Source: Catellatospora sp. TT07R-123
Lineage (GTDB): Bacteria > Actinomycetota > Actinomycetes > Mycobacteriales > Micromonosporaceae
Length of the DNA: 64,000 nucleotides
Direction: 5' to 3'
Assembly: GCF_018327705.1 (NCBI RefSeq)
Contig: NZ_BNEM01000001.1
Location: 2,604,001 to 2,668,000 of the forward strand
Numbering within the stretch: position 1 is the stretch's first letter; the number at the start of each line of letters is the position of its first letter. Below, one piece after another: positions 8,676-17,526 of the stretch. Below the pieces are notes generated by a model. It was not told the DNA's origin, did no database searches, and saw nothing but the letters and a program-made list of their open reading frames with translations. A program made the position numbers and the translations under genes.

Positions 8676-8689
8676 TTTAGCATGGCTGC

Positions 8690-9598
8690 ATGTTCGACTT
8701 CGGCCGCCTGCGCGCCCTCGACGCGCTCGCCCGGCACGGCACCGTCCACGCGGCCGCCGCCGCCCTGCACTGCACCCCGTCGGCCGTCTCGCAGCAGCTG
8801 GCGAAGCTGGAACGCGAGGCCGGCACCACCCTGTGCCACAAGGACGGGCGCGGCCTGCGCCTGAGCGGCGCGGGGCGGCTGCTCGCCGAACATGCCGCCA
8901 CCGTGCTGGCCGCCGCCGACGCCGCGGCCGCGGCGCTGGAGGCCTACCGGGGCGAGGTCGCCGGCACCGTCGCCGTCGCCAGCTTCGCCACCGCGTGCCG
9001 GGGGCTGCTGCCCCCGGCCCTGGCCCTGCTGGCCGCCGAGCACCCGCGCCTGCGCCCGCACCTGGTCGAGTGCAACCCCTACGAAGGCCTGCAAGCGCTG
9101 GACCAGGGGCGGGTCGACCTGGCGGTGATCGACGACTGGCGCGAGGTGCGGCTGGTGCTGCCGCCGGGCGTGGCCGCGCGGTCGCTGGGCGAGGACGCCG
9201 CCGACCTGGTCGTGCCCGTGGGCCACCCGCTGGCCGCGGCCGGCCCGGTGCCGCTGGAGAAGGCTGCCGCCGAACGCTGGATCGCCTCGCCCGAGGGCAC
9301 GATCTGCCACGACTGGCTGATGCGGATCCTGCCCGGCCTGCGGCCGGATTTCCTGGTCGGCGAGTTCGAGAGCCAGTTCTCGCTGGTCGCGGCCGGGCTG
9401 GGCGTGGCGCTGATCCCGCGCCTGGCCCGGATCGCGGCCGTGCCCGGCACCGCCGTGGTGCCGCTGGACCCGGTGCCGACCCGACGCGTCAGCGTGGCCT
9501 GGCGGGGCGCCGCCGAGCAGCGCCCCGCCGTGGCCGCCGTCGTCGACGCCCTCACCCGCGCCTGGCACTCCCGCACCACGGCGGGCATCCCGGGCTAG
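8690..9598 (+). CDS. LysR-family transcriptional regulator
   Basis: The 302-aa protein has the LysR N-terminal helix-turn-helix ([36 protein letters not shown]) and a periplasmic-binding-protein-like effector domain from about residue 90. It is divergent from the EamA exporter and probably controls it through the site at 8655-8675. Its stop codon overlaps the stop of the convergent priA gene by a shared CTAG. The effector is unknown; ArgP-like amino acid sensing is a guess based on the exporter partner. Confidence 0.92.
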   Translation: MFDFGRLRALDALARHGTVHAAAAALHCTPSAVSQQLAKLEREAGTTLCHKDGRGLRLSGAGRLLAEHAATVLAAADAAAAALEAYRGEVAGTVAVASFATACRGLLPPALALLAAEHPRLRPHLVECNPYEGLQALDQGRVDLAVIDDWREVRLVLPPGVAARSLGEDAADLVVPVGHPLAAAGPVPLEKAAAERWIASPEGTICHDWLMRILPGLRPDFLVGEFESQFSLVAAGLGVALIPRLARIAAVPGTAVVPLDPVPTRRVSVAWRGAAEQRPAVAAVVDALTRAWHSRTTAGIPG

Positions 9599-10320
9599 GC
9601 CTCGGCGAGCGCCGCGAGGGCCTGCTCGACGGTGAAGGCACCGGCGTAGATGGCCTTGCCGGTGATGACGCCCTCGACCCCGACCGGGGCCAGGGTGGCC
9701 AGGGCGCGCAGGTCGTCCAGGGTGGACACGCCGCCGGAGGCGATCACCGGGGCGGGCGTGGCGGCGCAGACGTCGCGCAGCAGGTCCAGGTTCGGGCCCT
9801 GGAGCGTGCCGTCCTTGAGGATGTCGGTGACGACGTAGCGGGAGCACCCGGCCTTGTCCAGGCGGGCCAGCACCTCGTACAGGTCGCCGCCGTCGCGGGT
9901 CCAGCCGCGCGCCGACAGCGTACGGCCGCGCACGTCCAGCCCGATCGCGATGCGGTCGCCGTACTCGCCGACGACCCGGTCGCACCACTGCGGGTCCTCC
10001 AGCGCGGCGGTGCCGATGTTGACCCGGGCCGCGCCGGTGCCCAGGGCCGCGGCCAGCGATGCGTCGTCGCGGATGCCACCGGACAGCTCCACCTTCACGT
10101 CGAGGCGGCTGACCACGTCGGCCAGCAGCGCGGCGTTGGAGCCCCGGCCGAACGCGGCGTCGAGGTCGACCAGGTGGATCCACTGCGCCCCGGCCCGCTG
10201 GAAGTCCAGCGCGGCGGTCAGCGGGTCGCCGTACGACGTCTCGCTGCCGGCGGCACCCTGCACCAGGCGCACCGCCTGGCCCCCGGCGACGTCCACGGCG
10301 GGCAGCAGGTCCAGTGCCAT
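9595..10320 (-). CDS. priA: PriA: bifunctional HisA/TrpF isomerase
   Basis: The 241-aa barrel protein isomerises ProFAR to PRFAR in histidine synthesis. In actinobacteria it usually also serves as phosphoribosylanthranilate isomerase. [18 protein letters not shown] carries the first catalytic Asp and [15 protein letters not shown] the second. SGGIRDD and [10 protein letters not shown] are phosphate loops. The ATG directly follows the TAG of the small membrane protein gene upstream, so the two are translationally close. Dual function is inferred from the actinobacterial family; whether a separate trpF exists elsewhere is unknown. Confidence 0.95.
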   Translation of the reverse strand: MALDLLPAVDVAGGQAVRLVQGAAGSETSYGDPLTAALDFQRAGAQWIHLVDLDAAFGRGSNAALLADVVSRLDVKVELSGGIRDDASLAAALGTGAARVNIGTAALEDPQWCDRVVGEYGDRIAIGLDVRGRTLSARGWTRDGGDLYEVLARLDKAGCSRYVVTDILKDGTLQGPNLDLLRDVCAATPAPVIASGGVSTLDDLRALATLAPVGVEGVITGKAIYAGAFTVEQALAALAEA

Positions 10321-10653
10321 CTACGAACTCCTTCGATCGAATGCGATCAGTACGAACACGGGCAGCGTCAGCAGCAGCACCAGGGTGAGCACGACGGCGA
10401 GCTCCACCGACGGCACCAGCTGCCAGATCACGAACAGGGCCGTCAGCACGAACACGGCCACGATCGCGCGCTGGGCCCGGGTCTGGCCGACGGAGAGCTT
10501 GCCGTTGCTGCGGCGGCGCAGTTCGTAGAACGACACCCGGCGCCACAGGTCGCGCCGGGTCTGCCGCCGAGCCGCGCGCCTGGCCTCGGTCTCCTGCGCC
10601 TGGCGCGCGGCCTGCTCGCGCGCCTCGCGGCGCAGCTTGCGTTCCTTGCTCAC
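10321..10653 (-). CDS. Small membrane protein of unknown function within the his operon
   Basis: From a GTG at 10653, preceded by GGGTGA, the product is 110 aa. Residues ~1-50 are Arg/Glu-rich and probably helical (SKERKLRREAREQAARQAQE). Two hydrophobic helices follow (IVAVFVLTALFVIWQLV and LAVVLTLVLLLTLPVFVLIAF). It sits 49 bp after hisH and its stop abuts the priA start, so it is co-transcribed with histidine genes. I do not recognise a family and no catalytic motif is visible. Confidence 0.75.
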   Translation of the reverse strand: MSKERKLRREAREQAARQAQETEARRAARRQTRRDLWRRVSFYELRRRSNGKLSVGQTRAQRAIVAVFVLTALFVIWQLVPSVELAVVLTLVLLLTLPVFVLIAFDRRSS

Positions 10654-10702
10654 CGGATCACCCGCATCGAAGCCCACCCGCCCGGTCGGCGAGCACGTGC
10701 GT

Positions 10703-11332
10703 TCAAGATGCCAGACCCTCGACCCAGTTGCGCAGCAGGGCGGCGCCCACGGCACCGGACTTCTCCGGATGGAACTGGGCCACCGACAGGCTGCCCCGCT
10801 CGGCGGCGGCCACGAACGTGGCCTGCTCGTGGGTCGACGTGGTGACCACGGCGACGGCGTCGAGTTCGGCGGTGGGCACCGCGGCGTACGAGTGCACGAA
10901 GTAGCAGCGCGCGTCGGCGTCGATCCCGGTGAACAGGCGCGACCCGGCCGGGGCGTCGACGAGGTTCCAGCCCATGTGCGGCACCCGGCGCGCGGCCAGC
11001 CGGGTCACCGAGCCGGGCAGCAGGCCCAGGCCCTTGGTCACCACGCCGTGCTCGTCGCCCGCCTCGAACATGATCTGCGCGCCGACGCAGATGCCCAGCA
11101 CCGGGCGCCCCGCCATGACCCGCTCGGCGATCACCGGAGCGGCCTGGACCTGGTCGATGCCGGCCATGCACGCCGCGTACGCCCCGACGCCCGGCACGAC
11201 CAGGCCATCGGCCCGCTCGGCCAGCCCCAGGTCGGGGGTGACCGTCACGGTCGCACCCGCGGCCTCCAGCGCGCGCTGGGCCGAACGCAGGTTGCCCGAC
11301 CCGTAGTCGAGCACGACGACGTTCGCGGTCAC
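10703..11332 (-). CDS. hisH: Imidazole glycerol phosphate synthase, glutaminase subunit HisH
   Basis: HisH is a class I glutamine amidotransferase that hydrolyses glutamine and channels ammonia to HisF. The 209-aa protein retains the triad: Cys82 in GICVGAQ, and His188 and Glu190 in QFHPEKSG. The nucleophile loop reads GICVGAQ instead of the more usual GICLGMQ, a mild variation. The start overlaps the hisB stop by 4 bp (ATGA), indicating translational coupling. Confidence 0.97.
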   Translation of the reverse strand: MTANVVVLDYGSGNLRSAQRALEAAGATVTVTPDLGLAERADGLVVPGVGAYAACMAGIDQVQAAPVIAERVMAGRPVLGICVGAQIMFEAGDEHGVVTKGLGLLPGSVTRLAARRVPHMGWNLVDAPAGSRLFTGIDADARCYFVHSYAAVPTAELDAVAVVTTSTHEQATFVAAAERGSLSVAQFHPEKSGAVGAALLRNWVEGLAS

Positions 11333-11943
11333 AGCACGCCCTTCGTGCTCGGCACGGCGCCCTGGCTGCGCGGGTCGATCTCGACGGCGGTGCGCAGGGC
11401 GCGGGCCAGGGCCTTGAACTGGCCCTCGACCACGTGGTGCGCGTCGGGCTTGGTCCCCGGCCGCGCCGCGCGCAGCACCGACACGTGCAGCGTGATCTTC
11501 GCGGTCTGCCCGAACGACTCCAGGATGTGGCGCGTCATCGAGACCGGGTAGACCGGCCCGATGTAGGGCGCGAGGTCCATCGGCTCGTCGTGCACCACGT
11601 ACGGCCGGCCGGACAGGTCGACCGCGGCCTGCACCAGGACCTCGTCCATCGGCACCACGGCGTCGCCGTACCGGCGGATGCCCGCCTTGTCGCCCAGGGC
11701 CTGCGCGAACGCCTCGCCCAGCGCCAGCGCGGTGTCCTCCATGGTGTGGTGCGCGTCGATCTCCAGGTCGCCCTCGGTGCGCACGGTCAGGTCGAAGCCG
11801 CCGTGGCGGGCGATCTGGTTGAGCATGTGGTCGAAGAAGCCGATGCCGGTGCTGATCTCGGCACGGCCCGTACCGTCGAGGTCGATCTCGACGGCGACCT
11901 TGGTCTCCTTGGTGATCCGCTCGACCCGGCCCGTCCTGCTCAT
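11329..11943 (-). CDS. hisB: Imidazoleglycerol-phosphate dehydratase HisB (monofunctional)
   Basis: The 204-aa enzyme dehydrates imidazole glycerol phosphate to imidazole acetol phosphate. Both manganese-binding D-x-H-H motifs are present: [10 protein letters not shown] near residue 65 and DAHHVVEGQ near residue 165. [16 protein letters not shown] matches the family signature. There is no N-terminal phosphatase domain, so histidinol phosphatase must be encoded elsewhere. It overlaps hisC and hisH by 4 bp each. Confidence 0.97.
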   Translation of the reverse strand: MSRTGRVERITKETKVAVEIDLDGTGRAEISTGIGFFDHMLNQIARHGGFDLTVRTEGDLEIDAHHTMEDTALALGEAFAQALGDKAGIRRYGDAVVPMDEVLVQAAVDLSGRPYVVHDEPMDLAPYIGPVYPVSMTRHILESFGQTAKITLHVSVLRAARPGTKPDAHHVVEGQFKALARALRTAVEIDPRSQGAVPSTKGVL

Positions 11944-13016
11944 GCCTTCAGCCCTTCCATAGCCGCCAAGAAGGCGTCAGTCTCCTGCGCGGTGCCCGCG
12001 GTGACCCGCAGCCAGCCGTCGAGTCCCACATCGCGGACCAGGACACCCTGGTCCAGCAGCGCGCGCCAGGCCGCCTTCTGGTCGGCGAAGCGTCCGAACA
12101 GGACGAAGTTCGAGTCCGAGTCGGCCACGTCCCAGCCGTCGGTGCGCAGCTGCGACACGATCCGGTCGCGCTGGACCTTGATCGCCTCGACCGTGCCCAG
12201 CAGCACCTCGGCGTGGGCCAGCGCGGCGCGGGCGGCGGCCTGGGTCAGCGCCGACAGGTGGTACGGCAGCCGCACCACCTGCACCGCCTCCACGATCGCC
12301 GGGTGCGCGGCCAGGTAGCCGACCCGGGCCCCCGCGAAGGCGAACGCCTTGCTCATGGTCCGGGTGACCACCAGCCGCTCGTGGGAGTCCAGCAGCTCCA
12401 GCGCGCTGGGCGTGCCGGGGCGGCGGAACTCCGCGTACGCCTCGTCGACGACGACCAGGCCCGGCGCCTCGGCCAGCACCGCCTCGATGACGGCGAAGTC
12501 CAGCGCGGTGCCGGTCGGATTGTTCGGCGAGCACAGCAGCACCAGCGCGGGCCGGTGCAGCCGCACCTGCTCCGCGGCGTGCTCGGGCGTCAGCTCGAAG
12601 TGCTCGCCCCGGCCACCGTCGACCCAGCCGGTGGCGGTGCCCTTGGCCAGCAGCGGATGCATCGAGTACGCCGGGCCGAAGCCCAGCGCGGTGCGGCCCG
12701 GCCCGGCGAACGCCTGGAACAGCTGCTGCTGCACCTCGTTCGAGCCGTTGGCGGCCCACAGCTGCTCGGCGGTCAGCCCGTGCCCGCAGTACGCGGCCAG
12801 GTCGGCACGCAGCTTCACCGCGTCCCGGTCGGGGTAGCGGTTGAGGTCGGCGATCTCGCCCGCGATCGCCCGCTGCACCGCGCGCACGACCTCGTCGGGC
12901 AGCGGGTACGAGTTCTCGTTGGTGTTGAGCCGCACGGGGACGTCCAGCTGGGGCGCCCCGTACGCGCTCAGGCCGCGCAGGTCCTCGCGCAGCAGCTGCT
13001 GCACCCACTCGGTCAT
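11940..13016 (-). CDS. hisC: Histidinol-phosphate aminotransferase HisC
   Basis: The 358-aa fold-type I PLP enzyme converts imidazole acetol phosphate to histidinol phosphate with glutamate as donor. Motifs include [14 protein letters not shown] near the start, [16 protein letters not shown], and the PLP lysine in [17 protein letters not shown] near residue 222. The start at 13016 overlaps the hisD stop as ATGA; the longer open frame upstream is out-of-frame hisD. The his genes here form one coupled minus-strand unit. Confidence 0.96.
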   Translation of the reverse strand: MTEWVQQLLREDLRGLSAYGAPQLDVPVRLNTNENSYPLPDEVVRAVQRAIAGEIADLNRYPDRDAVKLRADLAAYCGHGLTAEQLWAANGSNEVQQQLFQAFAGPGRTALGFGPAYSMHPLLAKGTATGWVDGGRGEHFELTPEHAAEQVRLHRPALVLLCSPNNPTGTALDFAVIEAVLAEAPGLVVVDEAYAEFRRPGTPSALELLDSHERLVVTRTMSKAFAFAGARVGYLAAHPAIVEAVQVVRLPYHLSALTQAAARAALAHAEVLLGTVEAIKVQRDRIVSQLRTDGWDVADSDSNFVLFGRFADQKAAWRALLDQGVLVRDVGLDGWLRVTAGTAQETDAFLAAMEGLKA

Positions 13017-14368
13017 GCCGCACCCTCGCTCTCGAAACGCGCGGTCACGGCCTCGCCGTGCGCGGGCAGGTCCTCGGCGTCGGCCAGCGCCACCACGTGG
13101 TGGGCGACCTCGCGCAGGGCGGCCTCGTCGTACTCCACCACGTGGATGCCGCGCAGGAACGACTGCACGGACAGGCCCGAGGAGTGCCGGGCGCAGCCCG
13201 CCGTGGGCAGCACGTGGTTGGAGCCGGCGCAGTAGTCGCCCAGCGACACCGGCGCGAACGCCCCCACGAAGATCGCGCCGGCGTTGCGCACCCGCATCGC
13301 CACGGCGCGGGCGTCGCGGGTCTGGATCTCCAGGTGCTCGGCCGCGTACGCGTCGACGACCTTCAGCCCGGCCTCGACCGAGTCGACCAGCACCACGCCC
13401 GACTGCGGGCCGGACAGGGCCGTGGTCACCCGCTCGCTGTGCTTGGTGCGGGCCACCCGCAGCGCCAGCTGCGCGTCGACCGCGTCGGCGAGCGCCGCCG
13501 AGTCGGTGACCAGCACGCTGGCGGCCATCGGGTCGTGCTCGGCCTGGCTGATCAGGTCGGCGGCCACGTGCGCCGGGTCGGCCGTGTCGTCGGCCAGGAT
13601 CGCGATCTCGGTCGGCCCGGCCTCGGCGTCGATGCCGACCACGCCGCGCACCAGGCGCTTGGCGGCGGTCACCCACACGTTGCCGGGGCCGGTGATCAGG
13701 TCGACCGGGGCGCAGTCGTCGTCGGGCGACAGCTCGCGCGCCGGGTCGGCGGTGCCCCGGCTGCCGTAGGCGAGCATGGCCACGGCCTGGGCACCGCCCA
13801 CCGCGTACACCTCGTCGACGCCGAGCAGGGCGCAGGCGGCCAGCACCCGCGCGTCCGGCAGGCCGGTCTCGCGCTGCGGCGGGCTGGCCACGACCAGGCT
13901 CTCCACGCCCGCGGCCTGGGCCGGGACGACGTTCATGACGACGGTGGACGGGTAGACGGCCAGGCCGCCGGGCACGTATAGCCCGACTCGGGAGACCGGG
14001 AGCCAGCGCTCGGTCACCGTGCCGCCGGGGACGACCTGGGTGGTGTGGTCGGTGCGGCGCTGTTCGGCGTGCACCTTGCGGGTGCGGGCGATGGCCTCCA
14101 GCAGCGCGGCCCGCACCTGCGGCTCCAGCGTCTGCTCGGCTTCCTTGATCACCTCGGCGGGGACCCGCAGGGCGCGCGGCCGCACCCCGTCGAACCGATG
14201 TGTCGCCTCGCGGATCGCCTCGACACCATGGAGCCGGATCCCGTCCACCAGCGGGCGGATCTGCTCGACCGCCTGGGAGACGTCGAGCTGGGCACGGGGC
14301 AGCAGGGCTCGCGGATCGGCGCCGGGACCGGCGAAATCCCGTCCGCGCAGGTCGATACGGGTCAACAC
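13013..14368 (-). CDS. hisD: Histidinol dehydrogenase HisD
   Basis: The 451-aa zinc- and NAD-dependent enzyme oxidises histidinol to histidine in two steps. The family signature [15 protein letters not shown] and the downstream [11 protein letters not shown] are present, as are [19 protein letters not shown] and SNHVLPTAG. The GTG at 14368 (VLTRIDLRG) was chosen because homologues begin at this point; the open frame upstream is Gly-rich and not coding-like. hisD is the first gene of the his operon, so the promoter should lie in 14369-14460. Confidence 0.95.
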   Translation of the reverse strand: MLTRIDLRGRDFAGPGADPRALLPRAQLDVSQAVEQIRPLVDGIRLHGVEAIREATHRFDGVRPRALRVPAEVIKEAEQTLEPQVRAALLEAIARTRKVHAEQRRTDHTTQVVPGGTVTERWLPVSRVGLYVPGGLAVYPSTVVMNVVPAQAAGVESLVVASPPQRETGLPDARVLAACALLGVDEVYAVGGAQAVAMLAYGSRGTADPARELSPDDDCAPVDLITGPGNVWVTAAKRLVRGVVGIDAEAGPTEIAILADDTADPAHVAADLISQAEHDPMAASVLVTDSAALADAVDAQLALRVARTKHSERVTTALSGPQSGVVLVDSVEAGLKVVDAYAAEHLEIQTRDARAVAMRVRNAGAIFVGAFAPVSLGDYCAGSNHVLPTAGCARHSSGLSVQSFLRGIHVVEYDEAALREVAHHVVALADAEDLPAHGEAVTARFESEGAA

Positions 14369-14697
14369 TTCCCAAAGTCTACTGGCGCCCCCACCCACCC
14401 CGACGCCCCCGCCCAGGCACTGGGACAGTGACCCCGGCCACGGCACCACCACCCCCGTCTCGTCATCGACACTGGCCTATCTGGAGGACGATTTTCCAAG
14501 ATCTGTCCTCTGGATAGGCCAACGTCGATGCTAAGTGCGGGCGGCGCGAGGGTCGGACGCGAGAGCCGGTGCGCGAGAGCCCGGGGCGCGAGAGCCGGTG
14601 CGCGAGGGCCGGGCGCGCGGCGGTCTGGGCGCGGCGGCGGCAAAACGCGGTGCGCCCGCAGAGGCGGAGGCCGTACGGCGAGAGCTAGTCTCAGCGA
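14369..14697. other. Noncoding region between hisD and the LON-domain gene
   Basis: The 329-bp divergent region holds a 67-bp palindromic repeat copy (14464-14530) and then G/C-rich AGAGCC(G/C)G-type imperfect repeats at about 14555-14610. Promoters for both flanking genes must be here, but no clear -35/-10 pair could be assigned. Confidence 0.55.
14464..14530. repeat. 67-bp palindromic repeat, copy A
   Basis: The arms 14464-14489 and 14505-14530 pair over 26 bp with four mismatches around a 15-nt loop. The ends read CATCGAC(A/G)(C/T)TGGCCTATC in both arms. It is the most divergent member of a three-copy family whose other copies (45606-45672 and 52109-52175) have the same total length. It lies between divergently transcribed genes, so it is not a simple terminator. 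Confidence 0.85.
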
Positions 14698-15381
14698 ATG
14701 ACCGGCACGCTGCCGCTGTTCCCGCTGGGCACGGTGCTCTTTCCGGGCCTGGTGCTGCCGCTGCACATCTTCGAGGAGCGCTGGCGCACCCTGGTGCGCA
14801 ACCTGATGGCACTGCCCGACGGCACGCCGCGCGAGTTCGGCGTGGTGGCGATCGAGCGCGGGCTGGAGGTGATGCCGCCGCCGAACGAGGGCCTGGCCAC
14901 CTCCGAGGTGGTCGTGCACGAGGTCGGCTGCGTGGCGCAGCTGCGGCAGATCACCGAGCATCCCGACGGCAAGTTCGACATCGTGACCGTGGGGCAGCGG
15001 CGGTTCCGCATCACCGGGTTCGTGCCGAGCCCGCACCCGTACCCGGTGGTGGGGGTGGAGTGGCTGCCGGAGCCGGAGCCGGACGAGGCCGCCGACGCGC
15101 TGGCCCCCCGCGTGCTCGCCTCGTTCCGGGAGTACCTGGGCGTGCTGCGCGGCAATCCCGACGACCAGCTGCCCGACGACCCGGTGGTGCTGTCGCACCT
15201 GGTGGCGGCCAGCGCCTCGCTGACCGTGGCCGACCGCCAGCAGCTGCTGAGCTCCCCGGATCCGGCGTCGCGGCTGCGGCTGGAGCTGAAGATCCTGGCG
15301 CGGGAGACGTCGCTGCTGCGCGAGGTGCGCGCGGTGCCGGCCCAGCTGGCGCAGCTGGGACCGGCGCCATCGGTGAACTGA
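14698..15381 (+). CDS. LON peptidase substrate-binding (LON-N) domain protein
   Basis: The 227-aa protein is essentially one LON-N/PUA-like domain, opening with LPLFPLGTVLFPGLVLPLHIFEERW, the usual signature. It lacks the AAA+ and Ser-Lys protease domains of Lon, as do many stand-alone actinobacterial members. Function is unknown; binding of peptides or partner proteins is inferred from the domain. ATG 14698 lies directly at the conserved start. It is monocistronic and convergent with the DUF2567-like gene. Confidence 0.9.
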   Translation: MTGTLPLFPLGTVLFPGLVLPLHIFEERWRTLVRNLMALPDGTPREFGVVAIERGLEVMPPPNEGLATSEVVVHEVGCVAQLRQITEHPDGKFDIVTVGQRRFRITGFVPSPHPYPVVGVEWLPEPEPDEAADALAPRVLASFREYLGVLRGNPDDQLPDDPVVLSHLVAASASLTVADRQQLLSSPDPASRLRLELKILARETSLLREVRAVPAQLAQLGPAPSVN

Positions 15382-15392
15382 GCGCGGGCCGG

Positions 15393-16148
15393 TCAGGCTT
15401 CCTGGCGCGGCGGCTGCTGGTCGTGGCCGCGCTGCGGGTCGAAGCCGGACTGCGGGTCGTGGCCGGGCTGGCGGTCGAGGCCGGGCTGCTGTTGGAAGCC
15501 GGGCTGCGGGTCGAAGTCGGGCTCGTCGTCGTACAGCTCGGTGGGCTCCTCGTTGCGGCGCAGCGACGGCCAGCGCGACCAGGCCGCCAGCATCGCGTAC
15601 ATGATCACGGCGCCCAGTGCGGGGACGAGCAGGCTGCCGCCGATCGCCCACGGGAAGACGTCGAGGTGCTTGACGGCACGCAGGTCCACCGGCTTATTGA
15701 TCATGGTGTCGACCGGCGCGTGGGCCAGCAGGTCCTGGTAGTGCGCCAGCCCGATGCTGTGCCCGAGCCACCACGCCGCCCACCCGGCGATCAGGCAGCC
15801 GACCACCACTCCGGCGAGCTGCCACGGCCCGCGGCGCCGCGGCAGCAGCACCCAGGCCAGCAGCGCCGCCAGCAGCCCGAACCCGAACCCGAGCAGCACG
15901 AACCAGCCGTCGGCCGCCGCGAGCTGCTCCGGCTCGTTGGAGGTGTAGACGGCGCCGTCCTGCACGACCTTCAGCGGCAGGGTCGGCGCGAGCAGGTGCC
16001 AGGCCCAGCCCAGGGCCAGTCCGAGCACGCCGACCACGAGCGCCGCCACCACCGCGGACCCCACCTCGGCGCCCACCGGCGGGCGGGGCCGCGGCTCGAC
16101 CTGGAGCGGCACCTCGTACGAGGACGTGTCGTCGGAAAGCATTCCCAT
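15393..16148 (-). CDS. DUF2567-like four-helix membrane protein with a Q/P repeat tail
   Basis: The 251-aa protein has four hydrophobic segments (about residues 28-50, 83-103, 112-133 and 175-195) with a presumably external loop after the first. This matches the actinobacterial DUF2567 family of unknown function. The last ~45 residues are a degenerate repeat of (Q/D)PQ-x-G-(F/H/L), probably a disordered cytoplasmic tail. The start at 16148 follows a GGGGGGA ribosome site; a second ATG lies two codons later. It is divergent from the deaminase/SUKH gene. Confidence 0.75.
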   Translation of the reverse strand: MGMLSDDTSSYEVPLQVEPRPRPPVGAEVGSAVVAALVVGVLGLALGWAWHLLAPTLPLKVVQDGAVYTSNEPEQLAAADGWFVLLGFGFGLLAALLAWVLLPRRRGPWQLAGVVVGCLIAGWAAWWLGHSIGLAHYQDLLAHAPVDTMINKPVDLRAVKHLDVFPWAIGGSLLVPALGAVIMYAMLAAWSRWPSLRRNEEPTELYDDEPDFDPQPGFQQQPGLDRQPGHDPQSGFDPQRGHDQQPPRQEA

Positions 16149-16254
16149 ACCGTAGTCCCCCCTGCGGCGGTGCCCGTGGACAGATCCGGCGGGATAGGGC
16201 GTTCGTGCCCGCCTGCGATAGGTTGTCCAGACCGAGACATTCACGGGAGCCGCA

Positions 16255-17526
16255 ATGATTTCACAGGACCGGCTGCAGGAGATCGTGCGGCACTGGGAGG
16301 CCACCGAGACGCTGCGCCGGGGCTACCCGTGCCCGCCCCGGCTGCACGAGTTCGCCGGCGGCTGGGTCGTGTGGGCGCAGCCGCCCGCCGACGCGCCGCG
16401 GCAGCAGCCCGGCAGCGGCCATACCGTGATCATCGACCGCAACACCGGCGAGCTGACCGTGGTGCCGGGCCTGCCACCCCAGGTCGCGATGGACCGGTAC
16501 GTCCCGCGCCGGCCCCTGGCCGTGCCTGACCTGCCCGACCTGCCCGCCCCGGCGTTCCACGACGGGTCGGCGCCGCCGACGCCGACGTTCCCGTTCTCCT
16601 CGTTCGGTCCCGCGCCGCTGCCGCTCGCCGTGCTGCGCGAGCGCGCCGCCGCGGCCGCGGCCGAGCTGGCCCGCCTCGGCGTGCCGGCCACGATGCCGCA
16701 GCTGGTCGCGACGCTGACCGTCGACGGCCGGACGTTCGAGGCCGCCGCCCACACCGACGACGACGAGTACGACCACCACCCCGCGGTCCTGCGCGCCCTG
16801 GCCGAGATCGAGCCCGGGGCGCGCAGCCGGGGCGCCGCGCGGCACCCGGAGCTGGTCGCCGCGTCCCGAGCGCTGTTCTCGCTGTCCGGCGAGGAGGCCG
16901 ACCCGGCCTGGGCGCAGCACCTGCTCGCCGGGGCGCGGCTGGAGCTGCGCCGCCTGCGCGAGGCCGCCGACCCGGCGGTGGTCGAGCCCGCCCGCTCCTG
17001 CCACACCTGCGCCACCGTGCTGACCGGGCTCGGCCTGCCCGGCGAGCCGCCCCGCGACCTGCTCGCCCCGCCGCCGGGCGAGCGACCGCCCGGCGGGGAC
17101 GGCATAGTCGTCCCGCTGCTGGTCGAGGCGTTCGCGGCGACTGCGGCGGTGCCCGGCGCGCGGCACCGGCTGACGGCGCTGCCGTTCCTGGTCGAGGTGC
17201 TGCTGCCGTACGCGCCGATGACGGCCGTGCTGCAGAGCGCCTCCGGGGCGCAGCAGCGGCTGGAGCCGTACACGCTGAATGCCTGGGTCCACCAGCACAC
17301 CGCCGACACCCTGGGCGACCTGGCCGAACGCATCGGGGCGCGGCTGTTCCCGATCGGCACCGAGGAGGGCGGCTACTACGCGCTGCTCGCCGTCGACGAA
17401 CTGCGCCGCGTGTACGCCGTCGACCACGCCGGAGCGTGGTTCCTCGGCGCCGACCTGCCCTCGGCGCTGCACGCACTGAACACCGGCGCGGCCACCCCGC
17501 GCGTGCGCGCCGACGGGAGCTGGTGA
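16255..17526 (+). CDS. Three-part protein: YrhB/Imm35-like, YwqJ-type deaminase, SUKH-3
   Basis: Three regions are visible in this 423-aa protein. Residues ~30-75 (GGWVVWAQ ... HTVIIDRNTGELTVVP) resemble the YrhB/Imm35 fold. Residues ~195-265 carry the HPE and SCHTC elements of a zinc-dependent deaminase of the YwqJ group. Residues ~345-415 (LGDLAERIGARLFPIGTE) match a SUKH-3 immunity domain. A paralogue with the same order lies convergently next door. Both flank a polymorphic toxin locus, so a role in toxin neutralisation or as a cytosolic effector-immunity fusion is plausible. The HPE and SC variations leave deaminase activity open. The stop is 1 bp from the neighbour's stop. Confidence 0.7.
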   Translation: MISQDRLQEIVRHWEATETLRRGYPCPPRLHEFAGGWVVWAQPPADAPRQQPGSGHTVIIDRNTGELTVVPGLPPQVAMDRYVPRRPLAVPDLPDLPAPAFHDGSAPPTPTFPFSSFGPAPLPLAVLRERAAAAAAELARLGVPATMPQLVATLTVDGRTFEAAAHTDDDEYDHHPAVLRALAEIEPGARSRGAARHPELVAASRALFSLSGEEADPAWAQHLLAGARLELRRLREAADPAVVEPARSCHTCATVLTGLGLPGEPPRDLLAPPPGERPPGGDGIVVPLLVEAFAATAAVPGARHRLTALPFLVEVLLPYAPMTAVLQSASGAQQRLEPYTLNAWVHQHTADTLGDLAERIGARLFPIGTEEGGYYALLAVDELRRVYAVDHAGAWFLGADLPSALHALNTGAATPRVRADGSW

